A stretch of 64,000 bases of DNA from S139-23 sp047639315 (lineage in GTDB: Bacteria > Planctomycetota > GCA-002687715 > DRQF01), in contig JBLINQ010000003.1 of assembly GCA_047639315.1 (NCBI GenBank), forward strand, positions 21,300 to 85,299. Direction: 5' to 3'. The stretch's first letter is position 1. Every line of letters starts with the position of its first letter. The notes beneath the pieces were generated by a model. That model saw only the letters and a list, made by a program, of their open reading frames with translations, did no database searches and was not told the origin of the DNA. Both the position numbers and the translations under genes were made by a program. This document shows positions 17,143 to 26,578 of the stretch, piece by piece.

Positions 17143-17250
17143 GCCTCCTGGTCTCAGAAATTGCGTCGATCCGACCTTATTGCTCAAGAATGCATGTTCA
17201 TGCACCCGATAGGGTTCTTGGAGAACCATACCGGGAAAAGGAACCGTATC

Positions 17251-18882
17251 GTGCGAAAATCAAAGGTCTCCTTGTGCATGATTGTACGAGATGAAGAATC
17301 CAATTTGGATCGTTGTCTACGTGCGGCAAAACCATATGTCGATGAGATGTGCATTGTCGATTCGGGCTCGATTGATGGCACGGTTGGCATCGCGAAAGCC
17401 CATGGGGCTAAAGTTCAAAAGATAGATTGGCCCAATGACTTCGCGGAGGCTCGCAATGTCTCGTTGGAGATGGCGACCGGGGATTGGATCCTGGTTCTGG
17501 ATGCGGATGAGGTCTTGCGTTCCGGTGCGGAACAGGAGTTCGGGGCCATAGTTGACGATCCCGATATCATCGCGGGTTTTCAGAATGTCACCAATCACGG
17601 GGATGAGGGTAAGCAGGTCAGTTGTCTGATCATGCGCCTGTTCCGCAATATGCCCGACCATCGTTTTGTCGGCGCCATCCATGAGCAGGTGATCACTCCC
17701 ATTCTCGACAATGGCGCTCGAATGAACATGCGCGTGGTCGGCCGAATCCTCGACATCGATCACTACGGTTACACCGAATCGGCCCGTCAAGAGAAGAACA
17801 AAGATGAGCGGAACCGGGTCCACTTCGAACACGGACTCGAGAAAGAGCCCGAGAACGCTTACCTGTGGTTCAAATATGGCGACTTTCTGCGCCGCTTCGA
17901 TGACATGAGTGCAGTACTCACGGCACTCAAGAACGCCGTCGATATCGTAGCGAGAATGCCGGACGCCGAAGTTGTAACTTTGACTTATGCAGCTGAGCCC
18001 CACGCGCTCCTTGCTCTTGAGCTGATCAAGCTTGGCCGTGTGGAGGAAGCGCATGCAACGATGGTGGCTGCCCGGAAGCGAACGCGTGTGACGCCGATGC
18101 TTCACTGGGTTTGGGGCCACATCAATTTAAAATCGCAAAACTGGCAAGAGGCGAAGGACGCTTTTGAGGCTTGCCATGCCCTCGACAATCAGTCGGTTCA
18201 CGTGCCGGCCCAACCTGGAATCACGAGTGGACGTAGTGTCTTTGGGATTGCTCGAGCTCTCTTAGGCATGGGACAGAAAGAGGAGGCTCTTGCCCTTTTC
18301 GAAAGTGGTGCCAAGTCGTGGCCCGATTGTGGTGACCTGCAAAAAGCTCAAGCGCGAGTCCTCATTGCTCGAGGCGAATACAAAGGTGCTATGGAAATCT
18401 GCATGGCCTTTTTGAAGGACGATGAAACCGACGCTGAATTCTGGCAAATCGGCGCTGAGATGATGATGGAGTTGGGGCTTTGGGATCAGTCTCATACTTG
18501 GTCCGGCCGAGCCCAAGCCTGCAAGTGTCCGGAAAATTCCGGCTTGTGTGACGGCACCGCCGGCGAATTATCATTCGGCATGATGGCCTTAGAAGTGGCC
18601 GCAGATCATTGGGCCAGGAGTCCCGACAATCCGGTTTGTCAGGCCGGTCTTGCACTGATCCACGTGATGGTCGCCGAACCGATCCCTTCCGACATCGATT
18701 TAGAATCTCCCGCAATCCATTATGGGTTCAGCTGTATATTGCGCCGCCTTTTGCGAGCTCCTCAAGGAACGGGGGTTGCCGCACAGATCGGTGCTGGTTT
18801 GGAGATTCGGCAAATCACTCATGGGGGCGTTCAGGGGCTACTCCAAAGACACATGGTGGGTTTATTAACTCCGATTGCTTGA
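17251..18882 (+). CDS. Family 2 glycosyltransferase fused to TPR repeats
   Basis: The N-terminal GT2 domain (about 1-230) has VSLCMIVRDEESNLDRCL, the GT-A nucleotide-binding VDSGSIDGT, and the metal-binding DADEV. About 270 residues of TPR-like helices follow (NAYLWFKYGDFLRRFDDM, EEALALFESGAKSWP, AEFWQIGAEMMMELGLW). SUNT-type fusions of GT2 and TPR transfer sugars to peptides or glycans, with TPRs recognising acceptors. The start at GTG 17251 is chosen because AAGGA lies 8 bases upstream and the GT2 fold begins at once; the frame is open to a TTG at 17161. It lies 108 bp after the SGNH hydrolase gene, probably co-transcribed. Confidence 0.88.
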   Translation: MRKSKVSLCMIVRDEESNLDRCLRAAKPYVDEMCIVDSGSIDGTVGIAKAHGAKVQKIDWPNDFAEARNVSLEMATGDWILVLDADEVLRSGAEQEFGAIVDDPDIIAGFQNVTNHGDEGKQVSCLIMRLFRNMPDHRFVGAIHEQVITPILDNGARMNMRVVGRILDIDHYGYTESARQEKNKDERNRVHFEHGLEKEPENAYLWFKYGDFLRRFDDMSAVLTALKNAVDIVARMPDAEVVTLTYAAEPHALLALELIKLGRVEEAHATMVAARKRTRVTPMLHWVWGHINLKSQNWQEAKDAFEACHALDNQSVHVPAQPGITSGRSVFGIARALLGMGQKEEALALFESGAKSWPDCGDLQKAQARVLIARGEYKGAMEICMAFLKDDETDAEFWQIGAEMMMELGLWDQSHTWSGRAQACKCPENSGLCDGTAGELSFGMMALEVAADHWARSPDNPVCQAGLALIHVMVAEPIPSDIDLESPAIHYGFSCILRRLLRAPQGTGVAAQIGAGLEIRQITHGGVQGLLQRHMVGLLTPIA

Positions 18883-19022
18883 GACTTCGCGTGGGCCGTG
18901 ACTTTACCCAAGTGCCTTGGGAGGTTAGCCTCATAGCTGAATGACCTCTTCGTCCGAGCGTTCTTGTTGGATAGAGCCAGTACGACGCCTCGGTGATCGC
19001 AGAAGAAGAGATAGGGAGCAAG

Positions 19023-19784
19023 ATGCGGTTCGCGGTAATATCGGATTTACATAGCAATATCGAAGCTCTCACCAATGTCCTTCAAGACATTGATGACCGA
19101 GGAATAGATCCGATTTATTGTCTTGGCGACGTCGTCGGCTACGGCCCTGATCCTCGTGCTTGCATTGACCTTGTTCGTGAGCGTTGTGCTTTCTGCATTC
19201 GAGGAAACCATGACGACGCTTTGTTCACGGGACCAGATCGCTTCAATCCCTATGCTCGCCACGCCATCGAATGGACGAAGACTCGGCTCAAGCCCGGTCT
19301 TTTCAAACCACGATCCAACAATGACCGCTGGCAATTTCTTGAAGAACTCCCTCTCGATTTGAGACTCGGTGATCACTACTTCGTCCATGGTTCTCCGCGA
19401 GACCACGTCAATGAATACATCTACCGAGAAGACGTGTTTTTTAACGCCGACAGCAAGCTGAAGACCATTTTCAAAAGTGTCGATCGGTTACTGTTTGTAG
19501 GCCACACCCATCTGCCGGTAATCATCTCTGACGACATGAAAACTTTGGTGCCGGAAGAGGGCAAGCAAGAGTTCAAGCTCGACCCAGACCGCAAGTACAT
19601 CATCAACGTTGGTTCAGTTGGTCAGCCGCGCGATCGCGACAGTCGGTCGTGCTATGTTGAATATGACAACGACGTAATTCGTTATCACCGTGTCGCTTAC
19701 GACATTCAAAAAGTGGTCGACAAGATCAACGCCAATCCATCCCTTGATTCTGTTCTCGGTTCACGCCTCCTAGAAGGCATGTGA
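19023..19784 (+). CDS. Calcineurin-like metallophosphoesterase
   Basis: The 253-residue protein contains the full metal-binding set of the calcineurin-like (YfcE/MJ0936-type) superfamily: SDLHSN near residue 8, LGDVVGYG, RGNHDD, FVHGSP, and GHTH. Family members hydrolyse phosphomono- or phosphodiesters with two metal ions. The arrangement and small size resemble cytosolic YfcE-like phosphodiesterases; some relatives act on protein phosphoserine or nucleotides. The ATG at 19023 has GGGAG 5 bases upstream, so the in-frame extension from 18993 is not used. It opens the rightward signalling group with the FHA, PP2C and kinase genes, 55 bp before the FHA gene. Confidence 0.88.
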   Translation: MRFAVISDLHSNIEALTNVLQDIDDRGIDPIYCLGDVVGYGPDPRACIDLVRERCAFCIRGNHDDALFTGPDRFNPYARHAIEWTKTRLKPGLFKPRSNNDRWQFLEELPLDLRLGDHYFVHGSPRDHVNEYIYREDVFFNADSKLKTIFKSVDRLLFVGHTHLPVIISDDMKTLVPEEGKQEFKLDPDRKYIINVGSVGQPRDRDSRSCYVEYDNDVIRYHRVAYDIQKVVDKINANPSLDSVLGSRLLEGM

Positions 19785-19839
19785 CTCTTGGCTCTTTCCT
19801 GCTCTTCAGTGTAGAAATGAGCAAGAGAGAGGTGGTGAC

Positions 19840-21351
19840 ATGCCGACCATTGAGCTGATCAGAAACGAAAAAATCGTCAGGCAATTTACGCTCACAGACG
19901 TTCCGTTCATTGTCGGTCGCGAGGAAGGTTGTGACCTTGTCCTTCAAGACGAGTGGATTTCTCGCCGTCATCTTGCCCTTCGACCGATGGGTTCAGGTCA
20001 ATGGGAAGCCGTCGACTTGGGCTCTGGCAATGGTTCTTTCATCGGCTCAGAACGCATTCAGTCAACGATTCTCGCCCATGGCGACATGGTTCGGCTTGGT
20101 AGCTCCCTGCTTCGTTTTCACCATGAACAGGCCAAGCCAAAGTCCATTGATTTGTCACGTCCAGCGGCGGTCGAGCTTCATCTATTGAGCCAATTGGCTC
20201 GGGCCCTTGCCGAAAACGAAGGGCTCAAAGCCGAATTGGCAGTCCTGGCCACTGCGTCAAGGTCAGGTCAAACCGTTCCGCAGGGTCGAGTTGGGGCCCT
20301 TCGCAACTCCATTTTGAACCCGCGATTGCTAATGCATTTCCATCATCCTCACGGGCGAGTTGGATCAGCTTTGGGAAGGGCGCCAAAGGAACGTGGGGTC
20401 TTGTTGCGTCCGGTTTTCCTCGGATTGGGGAGGATTGGCGACTCATTGGGCCGAGCCCTCCATCAATTAGGGCGGACTCGGCTTCGGGTTGTCTTGGAAT
20501 CGATGGTTCCGGCTCATCGGATCAAATCTCCCGCAAAAATCGTTTTGCGTCCTCAAGTGGACGTTTCCCCCCTTCCCCTGGTCGACGACTTGGCCTCGGG
20601 GGTCGATTCTCTCGGACTGTGGCTCAGTGGAGAAACGCAGCAGGCCAGCGATCTCTTCTTGATGCTCTCTGTAGATCTTTTTGGTGCCGGTAACCACGCA
20701 TTAAGTCTCTTGAGAGACTTTATGAGCAACCTTGATCAGGCGCTTGGAGGTGAGGGTACTGTCCGTAAACACGCGATTTTGGTCCAAGATCAATCTGATG
20801 AGACGGTCGACCTGATGTCCTGGCGCACATTGATTGACTCAAGCCTCCTGACTTCCGTTATCTGTGTCGATCGACAACGAGTCGCAGGATTTGGGTCGGA
20901 CAAACACAAGGCACCGATGATGACCGTCGCAGGTACGATCGAGAGCGCCCAGCGGTTAACTTTGCACGAGCCAGTCCTTGGGGCCTGGCGCGAAGAACAT
21001 CTTGGCGCTTTTTTCGACCAAGAAGGATTCACCACCTTCGGCTGTAGTGCCACCGACGATTTGGAAGATTTGGGCCAAGCGATCGAGGATTTGCGCAATC
21101 AGGCCCTTTTTCATGCAGGATTTGGCTGTGGTATGGCGCGTAGTTTTTTTCTGCTCGCGGTCGTTGGTTCCGGCATTCCGGGTGCAGTCCCAGATCTCGC
21201 TGAGCAGGTGAAAGTCGGTTTGGAGGGAATCCACGACCAGTGGCCTCAGGCGAACGGCAATTTGGCGGTCTACATCGATTCTGCCGACTCAATTCGCCTT
21301 TTCGTGGGACTTAGCGGGCAAACAAAGTGCCAATTTTCCTCCCAAACGTGA
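19840..21351 (+). CDS. FHA-domain protein with a large C-terminal domain, possibly degenerate tubulin/FtsZ-like
   Basis: Residues 1-95 are an FHA phosphothreonine-binding domain (GRE at 26-28, SRRH at 41-44, GSGNGSF at 61-67). A short helical linker follows. Residues 185-500 show, in order, FLGLGRIGDSLGRAL (193-207), LFLMLSVDLFGAGNH (272-286) and SLLTSVICVDRQRV (335-348), then a long amphipathic helical region and a beta-rich end. The order recalls the FtsZ/tubulin fold: a Rossmann start, a GGGTGSG loop and a DxLIVIPN strand. The GTP-binding loop is not conserved, so GTP binding is doubtful. The fold is my inference; the FHA assignment is firm. It probably reads phosphorylation by the neighbouring kinases. 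Confidence 0.75.
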   Translation: MPTIELIRNEKIVRQFTLTDVPFIVGREEGCDLVLQDEWISRRHLALRPMGSGQWEAVDLGSGNGSFIGSERIQSTILAHGDMVRLGSSLLRFHHEQAKPKSIDLSRPAAVELHLLSQLARALAENEGLKAELAVLATASRSGQTVPQGRVGALRNSILNPRLLMHFHHPHGRVGSALGRAPKERGVLLRPVFLGLGRIGDSLGRALHQLGRTRLRVVLESMVPAHRIKSPAKIVLRPQVDVSPLPLVDDLASGVDSLGLWLSGETQQASDLFLMLSVDLFGAGNHALSLLRDFMSNLDQALGGEGTVRKHAILVQDQSDETVDLMSWRTLIDSSLLTSVICVDRQRVAGFGSDKHKAPMMTVAGTIESAQRLTLHEPVLGAWREEHLGAFFDQEGFTTFGCSATDDLEDLGQAIEDLRNQALFHAGFGCGMARSFFLLAVVGSGIPGAVPDLAEQVKVGLEGIHDQWPQANGNLAVYIDSADSIRLFVGLSGQTKCQFSSQT

Positions 21352-21558
21352 TCAGAAATCGCAGGAAAAGTGACGATTTGATTTGTGCCTCCCAAACGAG
21401 GTTAAGTTCAATAACAGTCCGGGCCGAAGCTCATGATGGGCCAAGGTTTAGCACATCAAGGCTTGACAGCAGCCGTCCGAATCGACAACTTAGATCGTCA
21501 CCAGGGATACGGCTCGGCTCGCCGTCCACCTGAAGGTGAGTTTGGCACGGAGAAGAGA

Positions 21559-22656
21559 ATGGCAGAAAAAGTCGAGATTGCGGTCGAGACCCATGTCGGC
21601 ATGGTCCGCGCAGAGAATCAGGACCACTTCTGTGTCTTGCCTGCGAAGGGCTCCGCCGACGAGATGTCCAAGGGTCACCTCGTAGTCGTCGCAGACGGAA
21701 TGGGTGGTCACACGGGCGGCAGTATCGCAAGCCAAACAACCACCGGGGCGATCTTGGAGGCTTTTGACTCTTCCAAGATGGAAACCATGCGGGACCTGCT
21801 CGAGGAATCTGTCCTCGCAAGCAATGAGGCCGTCAAAGCCAAACAACAAAAGAACATTCAGTTGAAGGATATGGGCACCACATGTGTGGCCGCCTTGTTC
21901 CGCGGATCGGCCCTTATGGTTGCGCATCTCGGCGATTCACGGTGTTACATGCATCGCGGCGACCAGAATGAGCAAGTGACTCGTGATCACACCTATCTGA
22001 ATGAACTGATCGATATCGGTTTGCTGACAGAAGAGCAGGCTGAAGGTCATCCCGACAAGAATATCATCACGCGCTGCGTCGGAATGTCGACCAATCTTGA
22101 AATTGACTTCAACCGACGAACGCTTGAGCCCGGCGACATCATCTCCATTTGCAGCGATGGCCTGAGCAACTTTGTGAGCATGGACGAATGTGGCGAGGTC
22201 GTCCGAGAACTTGCTCCAAAAGAAGCCTGTCTGAAGTTGATTGAAATGGCCAATGAGCGTGGCGGTGACGATAATATCACTGTGGCCGTGATCCTGATCC
22301 ACGAGCTGCCGCCGGAAGATAAAGATCTTCTCAGGCGTGACGAAGAACAAATGCTCCTTTGCAACGCGAAAATGACACCTATCATTAAGCGTGACGACCT
22401 TAACTTGGACGACTCCGAAGCAGATACGGCGAAGGGACACCCTAGGCCGAACACGTCGAATCGGAAGTCTGAACAAACCGGGCGTTACGATGTTGCGTTC
22501 TTGGAGCCCGGCGAAACGTCCAAGGTAAATCTCACAGCAGAGACGGTTACCGGCTTGGGGCAGAACAGTTCAAATGCAACCGCAGGCTGGTATTGGGTGA
22601 TCGGGGCAGAGGTTCTTCTTTTGATCGTTCTCCAAATGATGATTGGCCAGTACTAG
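21559..22656 (+). CDS. PP2C-type Ser/Thr protein phosphatase with C-terminal membrane helix
   Basis: The 365-residue product contains the PP2C metal-coordinating motifs in order: RAENQDHF, VVADGMGGHTGGSIAS, MGTTCVAALF, VAHLGDSRCYMHR, CSDGLSNFVS and GGDDNITVAVI. The catalytic core ends at about 245. A polar linker and a C-terminal membrane helix (YWVIGAEVLLLIVLQMMIG) follow, giving a membrane-tethered cytoplasmic phosphatase, the usual partner of bacterial PASTA or FHA kinases. The ATG at 21559 with GGAGAAGAG just upstream is preferred to the 42-codon longer frame. A terminator follows directly, so it is not obviously co-transcribed with the kinase gene that comes next. Confidence 0.95.
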   Translation: MAEKVEIAVETHVGMVRAENQDHFCVLPAKGSADEMSKGHLVVVADGMGGHTGGSIASQTTTGAILEAFDSSKMETMRDLLEESVLASNEAVKAKQQKNIQLKDMGTTCVAALFRGSALMVAHLGDSRCYMHRGDQNEQVTRDHTYLNELIDIGLLTEEQAEGHPDKNIITRCVGMSTNLEIDFNRRTLEPGDIISICSDGLSNFVSMDECGEVVRELAPKEACLKLIEMANERGGDDNITVAVILIHELPPEDKDLLRRDEEQMLLCNAKMTPIIKRDDLNLDDSEADTAKGHPRPNTSNRKSEQTGRYDVAFLEPGETSKVNLTAETVTGLGQNSSNATAGWYWVIGAEVLLLIVLQMMIGQY

Positions 22657-22664
22657 TTTCTGTG

Positions 22665-22696
22665 GCGTAGTTAGGTAGGCCCTAACTGCGCTTTCT
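22665..22696 (+). terminator. Rho-independent terminator after PP2C gene
   Basis: GCGTAGTTAGG (22665-22675) pairs with CCTAACTGCGC (22681-22691), with one U-G wobble, around a 5-base loop. TTTCT follows. The stem starts 8 bases after the stop codon. Confidence 0.8.
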
Positions 22697-22797
22697 CTAC
22701 CAAGGATGGTGGGGAAGTGAGCCATGCTCAGGCATGGCAAGGTTTAGCGAAGATGATATTTTGTGCACCCAAGAGTGGTGCCTAATCGGACAGATTC

Positions 22798-24399
22798 ATG
22801 ATCGGCACCAAGGTCGGAAAATACTTGATAAGCAAGGAGATCGGCGACGGCGGCCACGCGTTCGTTTTTAAGGGCGAAGGCGATGGGCAAGTTGTTGCGA
22901 TCAAGATGCTCAAGCCAAGTGTTGCCGATGAAGATAATCTCGAGCAGAGATTTGTTCGTGAGGCCCAGGCTCTCAAGCAGCTGAAGCACCCGAGCATTGT
23001 CCAGTTCGGTGATTACCATTTTCAAGACGGTTACCACTTCCTGATTCTTGAATACATGGATCAGGGCTCGGTGGAAGATCTGATCAAGACCATGGGTGCC
23101 GTGGCACCTCGCTACGCGATCCCGATCTTTTACAGTGTCCTCGATGCGATCCAATACAGCCATGACCACGGCTATATTCACCGAGATCTCAAACCGAATA
23201 ACGTTCTCATTAATTCTGAAGGTCAGGCAAAACTCACCGACTTTGGCATCACCAAAGTCGTTGGCGGCAAGAACCTGACACAACAAGGATTTGTGTTGGG
23301 CACGACGGTTTACATGGCACCCGAATACCTGACACAAGGTATGTGCAATCATCAAACCGACGTCTACGCTCTTGGTGTCACATTCTATGAAATGCTGACC
23401 AGTCGGAAGCCTTTTGAATTCCTTCGGGAAGACGAACCGCTTCGAGACTTCGCTCTTCGTGTGTGCCAAGGAACGGCTACACCGCCGTCTTCCTACCGGC
23501 CGATTCCGGCTCAGCTGGAACGAATCGTCCTCAAGGCACTCGCTCAGAATCCAAAAGAACGATACAAATCCGCCAAGGAATTCCGCAAAGACCTTGCCAA
23601 GCACTTCCCTGAATTTGTGAAGCGCGACATCGTCATCCCGTCGGGACGAGCGATGACTCGTTACGTCAAGATTGACGACTTTGTCACTGATGGTAGTTTC
23701 GGCGGAGCCGGTGGGGCTTCAAAGAATGGTCTGAGTGTCGGCGTTCGAGCAGCGATCGCCATCATTGCATTCTTGGTCATTTTTGGGATGACTTATCAGG
23801 CGCCGGCCTGGTTCCCAAATGAACTGGGAAGCACGGCACAATCCCTCGTATTCAGCGTTGGTGGCGGTGTTGGTTTGCTGGTCGGGCTCATCTTGTTCTT
23901 CATGTTGCCGCGTTCGCGCTCAATGCAGCCCAGCCTTGCTGGTGGCGGTGCCGCTGCTGCGCCTCGCCAGGAGATAGAAAATTCAGATTCCTCGATTGGT
24001 GCCGAAGAGTCTTCGATCCCAGAGTTCGATATTGAGGATACCATTCCATTTGCTGACAACTTCCACAGCAATAAACCGGCGGCCATGTCAGAGTCGTCCG
24101 AGCTGAATGCGTACTTAGAAGTCATCAGTGGCCCAGACAAGGGCCGGCGGTTTGGCCTACGTCCAGTGAGCCGGATTGGCCGTGATTTGCGTGTTGATAT
24201 TCGACCTCATGACCCTGAGATCTCACGTCACCACACAGCCATCACTTTCAACGGGCATGGATTCACAGTCGAAGACCTTGGTTCGACCAATGGTTCTTTC
24301 CTCAATGAAGAACGAATCATCGACAAGGAAGCCTTGCACGATGGCGACATCTTGCGCTGCGGGTCGAGCTCCATGCGCTTCGAATCCCAGAAGAAGTAA
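22798..24399 (+). CDS. Ser/Thr protein kinase with two membrane helices and C-terminal FHA domain
   Basis: The kinase domain (about 8-270) is complete: glycine loop GDGGHAFV, VAIK lysine, HRDLKPNN, DFGITK, APEY and the DVYALG helix. Two hydrophobic helices follow (about 314-336 and 350-373). A second cytoplasmic part ends in an FHA domain (about 440-530: RIGRDLRV, ISRHHTAI, GSTNGSF). With two crossings both kinase and FHA face the cytoplasm, so the FHA domain could bind the kinase's own autophosphorylated sites or a substrate. It may act with the PP2C upstream and the FHA proteins around it. Confidence 0.95.
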   Translation: MIGTKVGKYLISKEIGDGGHAFVFKGEGDGQVVAIKMLKPSVADEDNLEQRFVREAQALKQLKHPSIVQFGDYHFQDGYHFLILEYMDQGSVEDLIKTMGAVAPRYAIPIFYSVLDAIQYSHDHGYIHRDLKPNNVLINSEGQAKLTDFGITKVVGGKNLTQQGFVLGTTVYMAPEYLTQGMCNHQTDVYALGVTFYEMLTSRKPFEFLREDEPLRDFALRVCQGTATPPSSYRPIPAQLERIVLKALAQNPKERYKSAKEFRKDLAKHFPEFVKRDIVIPSGRAMTRYVKIDDFVTDGSFGGAGGASKNGLSVGVRAAIAIIAFLVIFGMTYQAPAWFPNELGSTAQSLVFSVGGGVGLLVGLILFFMLPRSRSMQPSLAGGGAAAAPRQEIENSDSSIGAEESSIPEFDIEDTIPFADNFHSNKPAAMSESSELNAYLEVISGPDKGRRFGLRPVSRIGRDLRVDIRPHDPEISRHHTAITFNGHGFTVEDLGSTNGSFLNEERIIDKEALHDGDILRCGSSSMRFESQKK

Positions 24400-24416
24400 C
24401 TCCTTCCCCTGCCGGC

Positions 24417-26000
24417 TCAATAATCCCAAAGCCCATCGATATTGAATTCACGCTGGTAATATTGTGAGTTTCCGTAGCTCACTTCCTTAAGCTCACCCAC
24501 AGTCGGAATGGCCCTAAGCCACTGCCAGTCTGCAGTCGTGCTCTTATTCCAGAGCAAGAAAGCCCGCTTGAATTGACCTTTGTGTGGTTGGATGTTGCGC
24601 AGCGTATGACGCATGAATGTCGAGTTTGTAACCTGTGGTACCGTGACAAAGTTTCGGTAGAAGCGAGATGGCGACAAGCTGTCTGAGGTAAAGACGATGT
24701 CGCTGGCCGTGAACTCAACGTTCATATCCTCAGCGGCTCTCTTCTGGTCATGTTGACCCTTCCTGAGTTCTCGATACTCAAGCGCTTCGGCAACACCCAA
24801 AGCCCCAACGACGAGAGCCGCAAGTAAGAGAAGGAGGTCGCCTCGGAGCCTTAGCTGGTCCGCCCCATCTTTCAGCGCTCGCACTCCGACTCCGAAGAAG
24901 AATGCGAAGCCAGCCAAGCTGACGAGAGGCCAAAACTCGTGCATGGTCGCATGGGTCCGGAAGACCACGCAAGGGAGAAGACCAGCCACGAGTAGCATGA
25001 GCCCTGGTCGCAAAATCTTGGTGCGCAACTCTGCAACCATCACTGCCGCGAGAAGGCCGACGCTCGACAAAACCAAAAACGGAATCGTGAGAGTATACGA
25101 AGCGTTTGTCCTTATGGCAGCCCACCACTCGGCCCATCCGACCTTGGCGATAAAGAGTTCTGTCTCGGTCTCGGGATCACGAATGCCGAGAGCACGAAAG
25201 AGTCCTTCGAGAGTCTCGCTTAGTCGGTCCCAACCACCATCGGCCCACAGCAACCACCCAAACACGAGAGCAAAGGCAAACCCGAATGGTAGCCCGGCTT
25301 TAAGCGCCAATTGCAATTTGGATCGGATCGAGACGCGCGAGAAAACGATGTCCAAGAAAATAGCGGCACAGAGGAAATAACAGAACCAATCAAGGAGCCC
25401 GGCGATGAAGGCTATACCGACAAAGATCCACCACGAGGCGGACGTCTTCTCTCGTCGATACCGAAGCCAAGCCAACACGACTGGCACGAAGAAGGCCAAG
25501 CAGAACATCGGGATGTCGACCATCTTTCCGAACTGGAAAATCATCGGCAGGGAGGCAAACCCAAGAGTGGCTAAGGACCCAACCAATGGCCCCGCGAATC
25601 GCGCCAGTCCGAACCGCAAGATCAGCAAGTTTGCGATCAACGCGAACAGCATCGGGAGCCGAAGAGCCCGCTCATCTTTGCCCAAGAAGCGATAGCAAGG
25701 ATAGATGACGGCATAGATCGTTCCGGGATGATTCGTATAGGGAATAAAGAGGCCTTCACCGCTTGGATGAAATAGGAGCGGGCCTTGCATCCGCGAATCA
25801 AAGTAACCGAACTTGTCGATACCCTTGCAAGCATAGCCATAGTAGGCCCCGCTGTTGACGCCGCAATGAGAGTTGTCCCAGGGCTCGTCGAGCCAGGAGA
25901 TGTGCGAGCCAAGAAGGATCAAGCAGAATAGAACAGTGAATGCGTCGACTAAGCGTTCCAACAAACGTGGAGATTGCCTCGGCGCCTCGTTCGTGCTCAT
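24417..26000 (-). CDS. Polytopic GT-C-type membrane glycosyltransferase or related protein
   Basis: The 527-residue protein has about ten hydrophobic helices and, after the first, a loop with acidic and aromatic residues (SWLDEPWDNSHCGVN). That layout is typical of GT-C enzymes such as PMT/ArnT-like transferases, which use lipid-linked sugars on the outer face of the membrane. A periplasmic C-terminal part of about 110 residues follows. The ATG at 26000 overlaps the stop of the upstream FHA gene as TAATG, showing translational coupling; a longer frame to 26060 would overlap that gene and is rejected. The donor and acceptor cannot be read from sequence. Confidence 0.7.
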   Translation of the reverse strand: MSTNEAPRQSPRLLERLVDAFTVLFCLILLGSHISWLDEPWDNSHCGVNSGAYYGYACKGIDKFGYFDSRMQGPLLFHPSGEGLFIPYTNHPGTIYAVIYPCYRFLGKDERALRLPMLFALIANLLILRFGLARFAGPLVGSLATLGFASLPMIFQFGKMVDIPMFCLAFFVPVVLAWLRYRREKTSASWWIFVGIAFIAGLLDWFCYFLCAAIFLDIVFSRVSIRSKLQLALKAGLPFGFAFALVFGWLLWADGGWDRLSETLEGLFRALGIRDPETETELFIAKVGWAEWWAAIRTNASYTLTIPFLVLSSVGLLAAVMVAELRTKILRPGLMLLVAGLLPCVVFRTHATMHEFWPLVSLAGFAFFFGVGVRALKDGADQLRLRGDLLLLLAALVVGALGVAEALEYRELRKGQHDQKRAAEDMNVEFTASDIVFTSDSLSPSRFYRNFVTVPQVTNSTFMRHTLRNIQPHKGQFKRAFLLWNKSTTADWQWLRAIPTVGELKEVSYGNSQYYQREFNIDGLWDY

Positions 26001-26503
26001 TAGCCCACGAATTTCCAGCTCAAGATTGATGCAATTATGACGAATACAAAGGCGGCACAATAAACCCAGAAATTGGGGCTCACAACACTTTCATCAAGCA
26101 AAGGCATTTGCGTTTCGCGAGACGTTTTTGGTCCGCGCGTTGGTTGGAATTGCTTGATCGCACGGGCAATCCCGTTTTCCGATTTTCCGCCCCCGTGTTC
26201 GGAGAAGCGAAAAAGGAGTCGGGGACCCTGTTGGCCGAGTGAAATCTCATCGCCATCTTGTATTGTGGCGCGCCGGACACCAGTGCCGTTGAGGTAAGTA
26301 CCGTTCAGGCTGCCCATGTCGTAGAGGACAAAGCCATTTTCTTCGAGGCGTATTTCGGCGTGATGAGAAGAGACCGTTGGGTCGAGAAATGGATCAAGTG
26401 AAACATCGTTACTCCGGCCGCGGCCAATAATGAGCGACTCGCGCTCAAAGGATTCCTTGCAACCGCTTTTGCTTCCGGAAACATGGTCGATCATGACTTT
26501 CAT
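26000..26503 (-). CDS. FHA-domain protein with C-terminal membrane anchor
   Basis: The 167-residue protein has an FHA domain at about 5-100 (IIGRGRSNDVSL, SSHHAEI, GSLNGTYLNG) and a single membrane helix at the C-terminus (FWVYCAAFVFVIIASILSW). It would display a phosphothreonine-binding module at the inner membrane face. It is coupled by TAATG to the GT-C gene downstream and lies 75 bp after the Ig-like secreted protein gene, within a leftward run headed by a kinase. Inference: it recruits a phosphorylated partner of that kinase to the membrane. Confidence 0.9.
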   Translation of the reverse strand: MKVMIDHVSGSKSGCKESFERESLIIGRGRSNDVSLDPFLDPTVSSHHAEIRLEENGFVLYDMGSLNGTYLNGTGVRRATIQDGDEISLGQQGPRLLFRFSEHGGGKSENGIARAIKQFQPTRGPKTSRETQMPLLDESVVSPNFWVYCAAFVFVIIASILSWKFVG

Positions 26504-26578
26504 ACTTGGCCCTCACAATAACAGTACAATATAGTACTCATACGTATTGTTTATAGACAAGAGCTCATGAACTCGGGT

